Source: Bin80 sp026709335 (GTDB lineage Bacteria; Bacteroidota; Rhodothermia; Rhodothermales; Bin80). From it: DNA of 64,000 bases. Shown here one piece after another: positions 7,218-17,021 of the stretch. A model generated the notes under the pieces. That model worked only from the letters and a program-made list of their open reading frames with translations. It did not search any database and was not told where the DNA came from. The position numbers and the translations under genes were made by a program. Each line of letters opens with the position of its first letter. The first letter of the stretch is position 1. Location of the stretch: contig OZ241385.1 of assembly GCA_965200825.1 (NCBI GenBank), positions 2,542,001-2,606,000 on the forward strand, given 5' to 3'.

Positions 7218-10067
7218 ATGAGCATAAAATTACCACATGCTGATCGTTTTGCCTCTCGTCATATCGGTCCATCAAAGACGGACGTTCAGGATATGATTGA
7301 AGCCCTGGGACTCAGCTCACTAAACGAATTGATTCAAAAAACAATCCCTGAGTCGATTCTGGATAACCATCCACTGAATGTACCCGAATCTCGCCCCGAA
7401 CATGTTGTGATTTCTGATCTGCGAACGATTGGACGACGCAACAAGATCTTTCGATCCTATATCGGGATGGGCTACCATGACACGATTACTCCTCGCGCAA
7501 TCCTACGCTCCGTACTGGAAAACCCATCCTGGTATACGCAATACACCCCCTATCAGGCAGAAATATCGCAAGGTCGTCTGGAAGCGCTTTTGAATTTTCA
7601 AACGGCGGTGATTGACCTGACCGGTATGGAGATTGCCAACGCTTCCCTCCTAGATGAAGGTACGGCAGCAGCCGAGGCCATGATGATGTTCTTTCGTCTC
7701 GCAAGAAAACGTACAAAATTTCTCGTTTCCAGCAACTGCCATCCCCAAACAATCAGTCTTGTAAAAGCTCGTTCTCTTCCCCTAGGGATTGACTTGGTTA
7801 TTTCCGATCATACAGATTTTCAATTTACCCCGGATGTGTTTGGGGCTCTGATTCAATATCCCGGCTCTGACGGAGTAATCAGTAACTACGAATCTCTGTG
7901 CGATGAAGCCCATAAAAACGGAGCATATGTAGCAGTTGCAGCGGATCTTCTAAGCCTAGCCCTCCTTCGTGCACCTGGAAGATTTGGAGCTGACGCGGTG
8001 ATCGGAAACTCGCAGCGTTTTGGAGTACCACTCGGATATGGAGGCCCCCACGCTGCATTTTTTGCCACAAAGAATGCTTTTCGACGGCAGGTTCCGGGCC
8101 GGATGATTGGGGTTACCGTAGACATTGAGGGCAAACCCGCGTTACGCATGGCACTGCAAATGCGAGAACAGCACATTAAGCGGGCACGAGCAACCAGTAA
8201 TATTTGTACTGCCCAAGTGCTACTTGCCGTCATGGCCGGAGCTTATGCCGTGTTTCATGGCCCGAAAGGGATCCACAATATCGCTCTGTGTGTCCACATG
8301 TGGACGCTTGCCCTAGCAAAGGGGTTGCGTAAATATGGTTATCATCTCAGACATCAGAATTTTTTTGATACCATCTGCATCGAAAATCCGCCGGCAGATC
8401 TTCGAAAAAGGGCAGAATTAAAAGGCGTGAATCTCCGCTATCTGCCTGATGGAGCTGTCTGTATTTCGTTGAATGAAACCACCACCGAGGCCGATGTGAA
8501 TGTTCTGCTTTCGCTTTTTATAACAGATCAGTCCAGCGCTGGAAGCCTGATTGCATCCGTACCAACATCCTATGAGGGAATCCTGCCACGTGATACACCC
8601 TATTTGACACATCCAATATTCAATCAGTATCGCTCTGAAACCGAGTTGATGCGCTATCTGCACCGTCTCGCATCCCGTGACCTTTCCTTGACGACCAGTA
8701 TGATTCCCCTCGGTTCCTGCACCATGAAGTTGAATGCAGCGGTGCAACTGGCTGCCGTGAGCTGGGCAGATTACAATGGACTCCATCCATTTATCCCCCT
8801 TGATCAGGCGATCGGATATCAAGAAATATTTCGGAATCTGGAAAAATGGTTGGGAGAGTTGACAGGGTTTTCCGCAGTATCCCTGCAGCCAAACTCAGGA
8901 GCCAGCGGTGAGTACGCCGGCCTGCTCGTGATTCGGGCATATCTTGCCAGCAAAGGCGAAGATCATCGAAATGTCTGTCTTGTACCCGATTCTGCACATG
9001 GTACCAATCCAGCGAGTGCTGTCATGGCCGGAATGAAAGTAGTTGTCATCAGGACGCTTGATAACGGAGACATTGATCATCAGGATCTCAACAACAAACT
9101 TGAACAGTACGGTGACCACTTGGCGGCTCTTATGATCACCTACCCCACAACGTATGGAGTTTTTGAGGAACAAATACGAGAGATCTGTGCCTTGGTGCAT
9201 GCCCATGGTGGACAGGTGTATATGGATGGTGCGAATATGAACGCACAGGTAGGACTCTGTAAACCTGGTGATTTTGGAACAGATGTCTGTCACCTGAATC
9301 TGCATAAAACATTTGCAATTCCTCATGGAGGAGGCGGACCGGGAGTGGGCCCAATTTGCGTCGCTAATCATCTTGCACCCTTCCTGCCCGGACACCCTGT
9401 TATTCCAACCGGCGGAGAGCAAGGAATCGGACCCATATCAGCTGCACCATATGGGAGCGCAAGTATTTTGCTCATCAGTTGGGCATACATTGCACTCCTT
9501 GGTCCTAATGGACTTAGACGCGCCTCTGAAATCGCAATCCTCAATGCCAACTACCTTGCTTACCGTCTGTCAGAACATTACGAGATTTTGTTTCGTGGAA
9601 GGGACGGATACGTTGCTCATGAATTCATTCTTGATGTACGCCCCCTCAAACGTACTGCGGGCATTGATGCTGTGGATATTGCGAAACGTCTGATGGATTA
9701 CGGGTATCACGCTCCGACCATGTCTTGGCCCGTAGCCGGTACAATGATGATTGAACCCACCGAAAGCGAATCCAAAGCCGAGCTTGACCGTTTTTGCGAA
9801 GCAATGATTGCTATTCGAGCTGAAATTGCAGAGATCGAAGAGGGAAAACAAGATCAAGAGCGCAACATTTTAAAGTTGGCACCGCATACTACAGCATTGA
9901 TCTGTGCAGATGATTATGATCTTCCTTATACCAGAATGCAGGCTGCGTTTCCGGCTTCCTGGACTCGTGATCATAAATTTTGGCCCACAGTTCGAAGAAT
10001 TGATGAGGCCTACGGGGATCGTAATCTAGTTTGTACCTGCCCTCCGATAGAAGAATATCAATCATAG
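7218..10067 (+). CDS. gcvP: glycine dehydrogenase (decarboxylating), P-protein of the glycine cleavage system
   Basis: A 949-residue pyridoxal-phosphate enzyme that decarboxylates glycine and passes the aminomethyl group to lipoyl-GcvH. The N-terminal half begins with the typical 'FASRHIGPS' and contains 'YTPYQAEISQGRLEALLNFQ'. The C-terminal half carries the PLP-lysine motif 'HLNLHKTFAIPHGGGGPG' with K697. This is the fused full-length homodimer type, not the split alpha/beta type. Length is normal and the frame intact. gcvT and gcvH are not in this window. Confidence 0.98.
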   Translation: MSIKLPHADRFASRHIGPSKTDVQDMIEALGLSSLNELIQKTIPESILDNHPLNVPESRPEHVVISDLRTIGRRNKIFRSYIGMGYHDTITPRAILRSVLENPSWYTQYTPYQAEISQGRLEALLNFQTAVIDLTGMEIANASLLDEGTAAAEAMMMFFRLARKRTKFLVSSNCHPQTISLVKARSLPLGIDLVISDHTDFQFTPDVFGALIQYPGSDGVISNYESLCDEAHKNGAYVAVAADLLSLALLRAPGRFGADAVIGNSQRFGVPLGYGGPHAAFFATKNAFRRQVPGRMIGVTVDIEGKPALRMALQMREQHIKRARATSNICTAQVLLAVMAGAYAVFHGPKGIHNIALCVHMWTLALAKGLRKYGYHLRHQNFFDTICIENPPADLRKRAELKGVNLRYLPDGAVCISLNETTTEADVNVLLSLFITDQSSAGSLIASVPTSYEGILPRDTPYLTHPIFNQYRSETELMRYLHRLASRDLSLTTSMIPLGSCTMKLNAAVQLAAVSWADYNGLHPFIPLDQAIGYQEIFRNLEKWLGELTGFSAVSLQPNSGASGEYAGLLVIRAYLASKGEDHRNVCLVPDSAHGTNPASAVMAGMKVVVIRTLDNGDIDHQDLNNKLEQYGDHLAALMITYPTTYGVFEEQIREICALVHAHGGQVYMDGANMNAQVGLCKPGDFGTDVCHLNLHKTFAIPHGGGGPGVGPICVANHLAPFLPGHPVIPTGGEQGIGPISAAPYGSASILLISWAYIALLGPNGLRRASEIAILNANYLAYRLSEHYEILFRGRDGYVAHEFILDVRPLKRTAGIDAVDIAKRLMDYGYHAPTMSWPVAGTMMIEPTESESKAELDRFCEAMIAIRAEIAEIEEGKQDQERNILKLAPHTTALICADDYDLPYTRMQAAFPASWTRDHKFWPTVRRIDEAYGDRNLVCTCPPIEEYQS

Positions 10068-10085
10068 AACATCAATTCCAAAACT

Positions 10086-11414
10086 ATGGCATACGAGATG
10101 ATTGAAAGATTGGGTAAATCTATAGAGCTGCGACTGGCTGCCATTGCTCTCATCACTCTGATCCTGATGATTCCCCTTGCAATCGTTGCAGACCTTGTCA
10201 ATGATCGAAGTCTCACACATGATAAAACCTTGTCCGATATTGGAGAGGAATGGAGTGGAAAACAAACTCTCTTGGGGCCGATAGTTGTCGTTCCATTTTC
10301 AAGCTCCGAATATGTAAGCGGCTCCACCGGAGAGCCCCTGAAAACCACAATGCATGCGTTCTTTTTACCCAATACGCTGACTGTATCGGGCTCCATTGAA
10401 CCGGAAATCCGCTACCGCGGTATCTACCAGACAATTCTCTATACTGCAGATCTGACTATCAGCGGCGCTTTTCCGGAGGCGGACTTTAGTAGGTGGTCTG
10501 TAAACGACGAAGATATTCGCTGGCATGAGGCGTTTCTTGCATTCGGGATTTCTGACATGCGAGGCGTCAAAGAACAGATCTTGATCAACTGGTCAGATAC
10601 GACTCTCTCTTTCACATCGGGAATGCGGGATGCTAACGTACTGGCAACGGCAGGAATCAACACTCAGATTACCGCGGACCGGCCGAATGAATTCAGCTTC
10701 AATCTCAAACTTGACGGAAACGATGAACTCATGTTTGTCCCCGTAGGGAAGACGACTCAAATTGATCTTGATTCCTCCTGGCCTTCTCCCAGCTTCCGAG
10801 GAGCTTTCCTCCCCGACGAACGATCTATTGCGGAGGATGGGTTTTCAGCCCGTTGGCAGGTTCTGGATCTGAATCGATCGTTTGCTCAATCCTGGCGTGG
10901 AGAAACTGAAGATTTACTCCTGGAATCCGCATTTGGACTTTCTCTGCACCCACCCGTAGATCAGTATCAAAAGACCCAGCGTTCTACGCGATATGGATTT
11001 TTGCTGATTGGTTTGATCTTGCTCGCTTTCTTCCTGATTGAATTACGAATCGGATTGCGGGCGCACCCGTTCCAATATATTCTGATGGGGCTAGATCTGT
11101 GTCTGTTTTTCCTGATGCTTCTTTCTCTGGGAGAGCATATGGCCTTCAATCATGCATATATCATTTCCGGGATCGCTACCATTGGCCTGGCGGCCTTGTA
11201 CGCCGGCTCTATTTATCGCTCACATAAGATTGGACTTTTGACGACAGCCATTTTGGCGCTCTTGTACTCATTCATATTCCTTCTATTGCAATTACAGGGT
11301 TATGCATTGTTCGCAGGTAGTATTGGACTATTCCTGCTTCTGGCCATCACCATGTACCTGACGAGGAATTTTGCAAATCTGTCCAGCATGTCACGATCCA
11401 GAGAGAGCAGTTGA
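10086..11414 (+). CDS. creD: CreD-family inner membrane protein
   Basis: A 442-residue CreD/Cet-like membrane protein. It has one N-terminal membrane helix (about residues 15-36), a long periplasmic domain containing the family's 'SGKQTLLGPIVVVPF', and a C-terminal block of five or so membrane helices from about residue 300, including 'TRYGFLLIGLILLAFFLIE'. CreD is linked in other bacteria to envelope integrity and responses to beta-lactams or colicins; the molecular role is not settled. It starts 18 bases after gcvP on the same strand. No CreB/CreC-like regulators adjoin it. Confidence 0.93.
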   Translation: MAYEMIERLGKSIELRLAAIALITLILMIPLAIVADLVNDRSLTHDKTLSDIGEEWSGKQTLLGPIVVVPFSSSEYVSGSTGEPLKTTMHAFFLPNTLTVSGSIEPEIRYRGIYQTILYTADLTISGAFPEADFSRWSVNDEDIRWHEAFLAFGISDMRGVKEQILINWSDTTLSFTSGMRDANVLATAGINTQITADRPNEFSFNLKLDGNDELMFVPVGKTTQIDLDSSWPSPSFRGAFLPDERSIAEDGFSARWQVLDLNRSFAQSWRGETEDLLLESAFGLSLHPPVDQYQKTQRSTRYGFLLIGLILLAFFLIELRIGLRAHPFQYILMGLDLCLFFLMLLSLGEHMAFNHAYIISGIATIGLAALYAGSIYRSHKIGLLTTAILALLYSFIFLLLQLQGYALFAGSIGLFLLLAITMYLTRNFANLSSMSRSRESS

Positions 11415-11436
11415 TCCTGCAACAATCACTTTTGCC

Positions 11437-12636
11437 CTATGGACCGGGAACGGCAAACTGCGGGAATGTTTTCTCTATGACTGCTTCCCGCCAGGGAATG
11501 ATGTGACCATCTTTTCTGTGCTGTGACTGATTTCCTCCATAAACCAGCACTGCAGAGCACTCGTATGGGGTTTCGATAAAATGTCTGTGGACCCGCTTGA
11601 GCCCAGATAGAAGGCTGCGGGAAGCTGTTTTGGTGAACTTGGCTTCAATGAATCCGATCTGAGATTGACCCTGAATCAAAAGATCTACTTCCGCACCATT
11701 CTGATCTCGATAAAAGGATAACGCTCCTGTGGTTTCCCCTTGATTTGTATGTTGCTTGACAAATTCTGAAACGACCCAGCTTTCAAAGATTGCACCGCGC
11801 AGTGGATGGACTTGAAGTTGATCAGGGGAGCGAATCCCGAGCAACCAACAAACAAGACCTGAATCGTAAAAATGTAGTTTGGGCATTCTTACAAGCCGTT
11901 TTCGCAAGTTTCCACTGAAGCTTTTGAGCCTAAAGGCAATGAAGCTGGCTTCAAGTATGCTGATCCATGCCTTGGCGGTCGGTTGTGAGATACCGCAATC
12001 CCCTGCCAGAGAAGAAAGGTTGAGTAGCTGCGCTGTTCTCCCGGCACAAAGCTCAACAAAACGCTGAAATCGTGCAAGATCGCCCACATTGTGGATCATC
12101 CTCACATCCCTTTCAACGTATGTGCGAACATAGTCGCTGAGCCAGTCCGAAGGGTTCATTTCTGAATCAAATATACGTGGGTAGGACCCAGAAAACAACG
12201 CCTCTTCCAAGGTCTGAGGATGCTTGGAAAATCTGGTAACTTCTTGCCAGGTTAATGGAAGCAGATCAAAGATTCTTGTTCGACCTGCGAGTGACTGACT
12301 TATTGAGTCGGCCAAAAAAAGGTTCTGCGAACCGGAAAGAATCCATCTTCCCGGAACGGGGAAATCATCCACTATTTCTTGCAAATATGAGAGTAGTTCG
12401 GGTACCCTCTGCACTTCATCCAAAATTGCCCCCTCAGGAAACTGCGACAAAAATCCCCGAGGATCTTCCAGAGCAAAAGAGCGCTGATCAGGAGCTTCTA
12501 GGCTTGTGTATGGATAGCCGGCAAAAACCGCCTTACACAAGGTTGTCTTACCACTCTGTCGAGGACCTGTGACTGTAATCACAGGAAAAGATTTGGCTGC
12601 CTGTTCTACGCTTCCCGTAATATCGCGCCGAATCAT
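11437..12636 (-). CDS. AAA ATPase with DUF4143 domain
   Basis: A 399-residue protein of the AAA_14/DUF4143 family. The Walker A motif 'GPRQSGKT' is at residues 24-31, Walker B 'GAILDEVQ' near 70-77 and a sensor-like 'WILSGSQN' near 98-105. The C-terminal DUF4143 part contains 'NGAEVDLLIQ' and 'IGFIEAKFT', a PD-(D/E)xK-like D...E-x-K pattern. Such proteins are widespread and scattered in bacteria, often linked to toxin-antitoxin or defence contexts, but have no agreed function. A perfect 14-bp inverted repeat starts three bases upstream of the start codon, suggesting autoregulation. It converges with creD. Confidence 0.85.
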   Translation of the reverse strand: MIRRDITGSVEQAAKSFPVITVTGPRQSGKTTLCKAVFAGYPYTSLEAPDQRSFALEDPRGFLSQFPEGAILDEVQRVPELLSYLQEIVDDFPVPGRWILSGSQNLFLADSISQSLAGRTRIFDLLPLTWQEVTRFSKHPQTLEEALFSGSYPRIFDSEMNPSDWLSDYVRTYVERDVRMIHNVGDLARFQRFVELCAGRTAQLLNLSSLAGDCGISQPTAKAWISILEASFIAFRLKSFSGNLRKRLVRMPKLHFYDSGLVCWLLGIRSPDQLQVHPLRGAIFESWVVSEFVKQHTNQGETTGALSFYRDQNGAEVDLLIQGQSQIGFIEAKFTKTASRSLLSGLKRVHRHFIETPYECSAVLVYGGNQSQHRKDGHIIPWREAVIEKTFPQFAVPGP

Positions 12637-12639
12637 GTA

Positions 12640-12682
12640 TTTCTAGGATATTTCAAAGTATGATCTTAAAATATCCTAGAAA
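12640..12682 (-). promoter_or_regulatory. operator-like palindrome upstream of the DUF4143 gene
   Basis: A perfect inverted repeat, TTTCTAGGATATTT at 12640-12653 and AAATATCCTAGAAA at 12669-12682, separated by 15 bases. It ends three bases before the ATG of the AAA/DUF4143 gene, so it occupies the place of promoter, leader and ribosome-binding site. Two half-sites centred 29 bases apart suit a dimeric or tetrameric repressor; as RNA it would form a hairpin that hides the start. No Shine-Dalgarno sequence is left between palindrome and ATG. Confidence 0.6.
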
Positions 12683-12774
12683 CCTGAGTGTGCGAATCTT
12701 TGTTCCTTGCAGCCTCTACTCCGCCTCTAAAATAGCCCTTTCCCAAACACATGGGCAATACGTTCGGGTGGTAT

Positions 12775-13947
12775 TTAAGTGCATAAATGCTGATATAATT
12801 TAGTTGTCTTTTCTGCCACGGCTCTCCAGCTGAATCTAGCTTCAACCCGTACTCTCCCCCGGATCCCCATTGCTTGGCTACGCTCAGAGTCTCGCATCAA
12901 TAAATTTATTTTCTCTGCGAGCCTTTGAGGAAACCCCTCCCCCTCAAGTTCAACCAGCAATCCTGTTTCGTCATCCGCCACGACCATTGGAATCCCTCCG
13001 ACCGCAGATGCGACGACGGCAGTTTCACAAGCCATGGCCTCAAGATTGATAATCCCAAATGGTTCATACACTGAGGGGCATACAAAAACCCGAGCATGAG
13101 AGTAAAAAACAATCAGATCGGAAGGGGGCATCATTTCACGGATCCAGACGATGCGATGACTATCCTTTTCTTTGAGCCTTGCGACCTCTTGAATCATCTC
13201 TGTCTCGATCTCGGGTGTATCGGGGGCACCTGCTGCTAAAACCACCTGCATCCCGAAATCAAGATGAGTTATTGCATGCAGTAAGTGGATGATTCCTTTT
13301 TGTCGAGTGACCCTCCCTACAAACAAAACGTACGGAATCTCGGGATCCACGCCATAGCTTCTAAGTACAGATTCGTTGTATGTTGGTCGATATTCGTCCG
13401 GATCAATTCCGTTTGGGATTATGTGAACGACTTTTGGATCGATGTCACAAAGAGAAACTACGTCTTCCTTCATTTGAGGCGACACGGCAATGACCGCATC
13501 GGCCGCCTGATACGCAGTCTTTTCAATCCAGGAACTCGCATGATATGCATTTCCCAGCTGTTCCACTTTCCACGGTCTATGTGGCTCCAAGCTATGAGTT
13601 GTCAGAACCAGTTTTCCCCCTGTCAGCTGTTTAACCAGAATGCCTGCCCAGTGGGAGTACCATGTGTGACAATGGATGATATCTGGATCCTCCACAGCTG
13701 CCGCCATTGCCAAGTTGCGCTGGAGTGTGCCAAAAAGCTTATTAAAGCGGGAATCTGCCCCCTTTGGTGCCCCATGATCTGAGATACCTGTTACGCTCAG
13801 GTTTCCAGTTTTTTGCCGCTGCTCTCCAAATGCGTAAACCTGTACCGGATGATGCCTTGCCAGTTCTCTTGCAAGATATTTAACATGCACTCCCGCACCA
13901 CCATAGATATTGGGGGGATACTCATTCGTCAGAATAGTAACTTTCAT
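12775..13947 (-). CDS. glgA: glycogen synthase (GT4-type glycosyltransferase)
   Basis: A 390-residue GT-B glycosyltransferase. The N-terminal 'NEYPPNIYGGAGVHVKYLAR' is typical of the short GT4 glycogen synthase group. The donor-site motif is seen as 'PFGIINLEAMACETAVVASA', with the E-x7-E pair, followed by 'VGGIPMVV'. It would extend alpha-1,4-glucan from ADP-glucose, or make maltose 1-phosphate as in GlgM-type enzymes. The start at 13947 is chosen because M-K-V-T-I-L begins the fold; a start 11 codons upstream exists. No other glycogen gene is nearby. Confidence 0.88.
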   Translation of the reverse strand: MKVTILTNEYPPNIYGGAGVHVKYLARELARHHPVQVYAFGEQRQKTGNLSVTGISDHGAPKGADSRFNKLFGTLQRNLAMAAAVEDPDIIHCHTWYSHWAGILVKQLTGGKLVLTTHSLEPHRPWKVEQLGNAYHASSWIEKTAYQAADAVIAVSPQMKEDVVSLCDIDPKVVHIIPNGIDPDEYRPTYNESVLRSYGVDPEIPYVLFVGRVTRQKGIIHLLHAITHLDFGMQVVLAAGAPDTPEIETEMIQEVARLKEKDSHRIVWIREMMPPSDLIVFYSHARVFVCPSVYEPFGIINLEAMACETAVVASAVGGIPMVVADDETGLLVELEGEGFPQRLAEKINLLMRDSERSQAMGIRGRVRVEARFSWRAVAEKTTKLYQHLCT

Positions 13948-14148
13948 GGAATCAATGATTTTACCGAACGCGGACGACACTGATTAGCTCTAGGACGAAA
14001 AAAATATACAAATCCTACTTTCAGATTTACACGATCTTCGAGGTGAATACCCGAGTCGTCCTATCCTTTTTGACCCTAAAATCCCGAATGCTTTCTCGGA
14101 TAACTCCTGAATATTTTGTGAAAATGCTTTACCAGCAGAGTTCTGGAT

Positions 14149-16374
14149 TTAGTCAATTTTGATTTGTCTCGGAGCGCGCACAAACAATACATCATGGAGT
14201 TTTGAATGGTTTGTGAATACCTCCAACCCACGCTCTTTAAGCCCTTGCATATCAAAACCAACCACCGTTAAGTCGGCCTCACTAGATCTTTCATAAACCA
14301 AACGCCGAAACGCTTCAATATCATCCGTCGCCATATACTCTATGTTTTTCTCCGAGATAGGTAACCGCCCTTCGTTGATTAATTGTGCAAACTCTCTTCT
14401 GGTTTTTTTCACCTCTGCTCCCGGCAGTGCGGCAAAAACCTGCACCTGAGCATTCATCCAATCTGGGTGCCCCAAAAGAATGTAACTCAAGAGAATCATT
14501 GTGTTCGCATTGGCTTTATCATTCCATGTCAGCCAAACATGGATGGTGTCTCTATTACCAAAATGCGTCTCGCAGTGGCGAAGTACCATGAGAGTCATAT
14601 CCGTATTCGCTGCAAACTTGCACTGGTCAACAATACTTTTCACCACCTCCTCAGAATCTCGTTGAGCAAATTCAAACAGGATGGAATTATTTGACATACC
14701 TGAAACTCCAGGAACTTGGAGCGTCTGAGCAAGCGCAGACGTAATAGACGGACTTACAACGGTATCCATATATACCGCACTCTGCTGTTTCTTGGCCAGC
14801 TTTAAAAGGCGTTCTTTTACCCCCTTACTCTCATGGAACGTAGACGAGGTCAGCCTGCCCTTAATAAAATGCACATAGGTTCCAAACCCATATCGATGGC
14901 AAAGCCATCGTAACATCATCAGAGGACTCCGCCGATCAAATGTGCGGTCATTCACCATAATCACACTGGGACGCCACTCATCAGTGACAGAGTCAGTACG
15001 ACGTTGTTGCAGGCGAATTTGCATATAGCGCGTAGCCTGCGTAATTACATTTTGAAATAGTGATGCCAGATCTGCCTCTCCCCGCTTGCCTATACGGAGC
15101 ATTTGATACAATGCAACGAGTACAAGAATTGCAATCGTTGCAAAGAAAAGATTGATCTGGAACATCAGCAAGAAGCATACAATGGCACCAAAAAGACTGA
15201 TATACCAGCGAGATCTAAAACTGGGGCGATAGCTGGGGCGGGCGGCAAAGTGTTCCAGGAAGCTGATTGCACACAGAGATCCATAGGTGACCATAAAGAA
15301 CATCGAAATCAGGGTTGCCACAAGATCAACACTCCCTGCGACAACGATAATCAGCGCCAAAATCCCCGTAATCAGAGTTGCATGTCTGGGATCATTAGCC
15401 ACCCCTGTTCCTTGCGACATCCACACATTCAATCTTTTGCCTGGAAGCGTATTATCTGCACCCAAAGCCTGCAATGTACGAGGGGCCACCAGAACTGAGC
15501 CGATTGCACTGCTCAATGTCGCACAACACAACCCGATCAGAATGGCCGGTCCCCATACAGATATCTGAGACATGATCAACTGATCCTCCGCCATCATTTC
15601 AGGTGAGGCGCTAACATGAAATTTGTAGACAATGCCAAGATATACAACCATCCCTGTAATAGTCGCCCACAAAGTTCCCCTCGGTAGTGATCGACGCGGA
15701 TTGCGTAAATCACCGGATAATCCAACCCCGGCTGTCATGCCCGTGAATGCTGGAAATACAATTGCAAAAACGATAATAAATGAATCGGAATTTTGAATCT
15801 TGTCCGCTAGATTGACCGCATTCCGATCGAATCCTTCCACAGGGGAGCCCAGAAAGAACAAAAGCAAAGACGCAAAAAGGATTGCCGCAACAACATAGAG
15901 TACCTTAATTCCCAGATCTGCACCCTTGAAGATTACCAAAACCAACAGCATAATCAGTGCCGGTATCGAGATAAAGCGTGAATCAAACCCAACTCCAAGC
16001 TGCTGACTAAAAAACGGCTCGAGCCAAGTGAATGCTTCCGCAAAGGCGATCATATAAAACGCAACGGAGATCGCCTGAGATAAATACAGGCAAATCCCGA
16101 TGACTCCGCCAATTGTGGTTCCGAATGATCGGGAGATAATAAAATATTCACCCCCCCCCTCCACCTTTCGGTTGGTTGCAATTTCAGCAAGCGCCAGTGC
16201 AGTCGGAATTGTCACCAAATGACCAAGAAGAATGATCCCGATCACCCCCAGAAGCCCTGTGTGTGCAACGGCATAGCCGAAACGCAAAAACATGATCGCA
16301 CCAAGAATGGTACTGATCCCAGCGAGAAATACTGGTAACGTTCCAAATCCATAACCTCGAGCCTTTACTGACAT
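14149..16374 (-). CDS. APC-superfamily transporter, cation-chloride cotransporter-like
   Basis: A 741-residue membrane protein. The first 430 residues contain about 11-12 membrane helices beginning with 'GTLPVFLAGISTILGAIMFL' and including 'GGGEYFIISRSFGTTIGGVI', the unwound helix-1 and substrate region of the amino acid/cation-chloride cotransporter fold. A cytoplasmic C-terminal domain of about 270 residues follows. The helix sequences and long tail fit bacterial relatives of the Na-K-Cl/cation-chloride family (TCDB 2.A.30) better than plain amino acid permeases. The substrate cannot be read from sequence. It appears monocistronic. Confidence 0.82.
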   Translation of the reverse strand: MSVKARGYGFGTLPVFLAGISTILGAIMFLRFGYAVAHTGLLGVIGIILLGHLVTIPTALALAEIATNRKVEGGGEYFIISRSFGTTIGGVIGICLYLSQAISVAFYMIAFAEAFTWLEPFFSQQLGVGFDSRFISIPALIMLLVLVIFKGADLGIKVLYVVAAILFASLLLFFLGSPVEGFDRNAVNLADKIQNSDSFIIVFAIVFPAFTGMTAGVGLSGDLRNPRRSLPRGTLWATITGMVVYLGIVYKFHVSASPEMMAEDQLIMSQISVWGPAILIGLCCATLSSAIGSVLVAPRTLQALGADNTLPGKRLNVWMSQGTGVANDPRHATLITGILALIIVVAGSVDLVATLISMFFMVTYGSLCAISFLEHFAARPSYRPSFRSRWYISLFGAIVCFLLMFQINLFFATIAILVLVALYQMLRIGKRGEADLASLFQNVITQATRYMQIRLQQRRTDSVTDEWRPSVIMVNDRTFDRRSPLMMLRWLCHRYGFGTYVHFIKGRLTSSTFHESKGVKERLLKLAKKQQSAVYMDTVVSPSITSALAQTLQVPGVSGMSNNSILFEFAQRDSEEVVKSIVDQCKFAANTDMTLMVLRHCETHFGNRDTIHVWLTWNDKANANTMILLSYILLGHPDWMNAQVQVFAALPGAEVKKTRREFAQLINEGRLPISEKNIEYMATDDIEAFRRLVYERSSEADLTVVGFDMQGLKERGLEVFTNHSKLHDVLFVRAPRQIKID

Positions 16375-16425
16375 GTCTATTTCTGGATCTTTGTCGTCTT
16401 CCGGTTCAAAGAAATGGCTCCCGAG

Positions 16426-16806
16426 TTATCCTGTCTGAGCTGCCCAAATCGTACAATATCCATCAGGATGAATAGGCCCTTTGATTGTCAGGCATGAACC
16501 ACAGCTACTTTCCGATTCTGGCGTAATATAAAGCGCACAATTTGCGCAGTTTCTTCCTGTTACTGTGGATAAATCTACATATTGGAAAGTCGTTCGCGTC
16601 ATCGCTTCCGCTTTCGTCAGCCCTGTGGTATCATCTATACAGCTATATCCCTCCTGCCTTCCCTGTGAAGACCTTGTGCTCAATGAATCGATGGTGGTAA
16701 CTGCCGGCTCATTGCCATCCTGATCACCGCAACCCAGCATAACCTGCCCTGCTACTCCCACTACAACCAAACGCTGCAAAAATATTCTCCTGGTAACCTC
16801 TTTCAT
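16426..16806 (-). CDS. high-potential iron-sulfur protein (HiPIP), Tat-exported
   Basis: A 126-residue protein with a twin-arginine signal ('TRRIFLQ', residues 5-11) and a possible lipobox ending at C26, so a membrane-anchored periplasmic protein is likely. The HiPIP cluster motif is present: C87-x2-C90, C105 and C118 in 'GYC', binding one [4Fe-4S] cluster; C102 is an extra cysteine. HiPIPs carry electrons to terminal oxidases, as known for Rhodothermus, which fits the suggested lineage. No oxidase genes are adjacent. Confidence 0.88.
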   Translation of the reverse strand: MKEVTRRIFLQRLVVVGVAGQVMLGCGDQDGNEPAVTTIDSLSTRSSQGRQEGYSCIDDTTGLTKAEAMTRTTFQYVDLSTVTGRNCANCALYITPESESSCGSCLTIKGPIHPDGYCTIWAAQTG

Positions 16807-17021
16807 AATTTATTCCGAATCATTCCTGTACTTTCTGCTCAAAGATCTGGTCTTCGCCTGTCCATCTTATATTTTGTTAATTCTGATATTACTCTACTGG
16901 ACTAATGTCATAAGGTCAAATTCACGCTCCCCATGACTCCTGTCAACTGCTCTGCTTATCCTGACTCACTACTCCTGCGTAAATTCACCAGTCTACGTTT
17001 GAGAGCTTTTGTGAACGAAAT

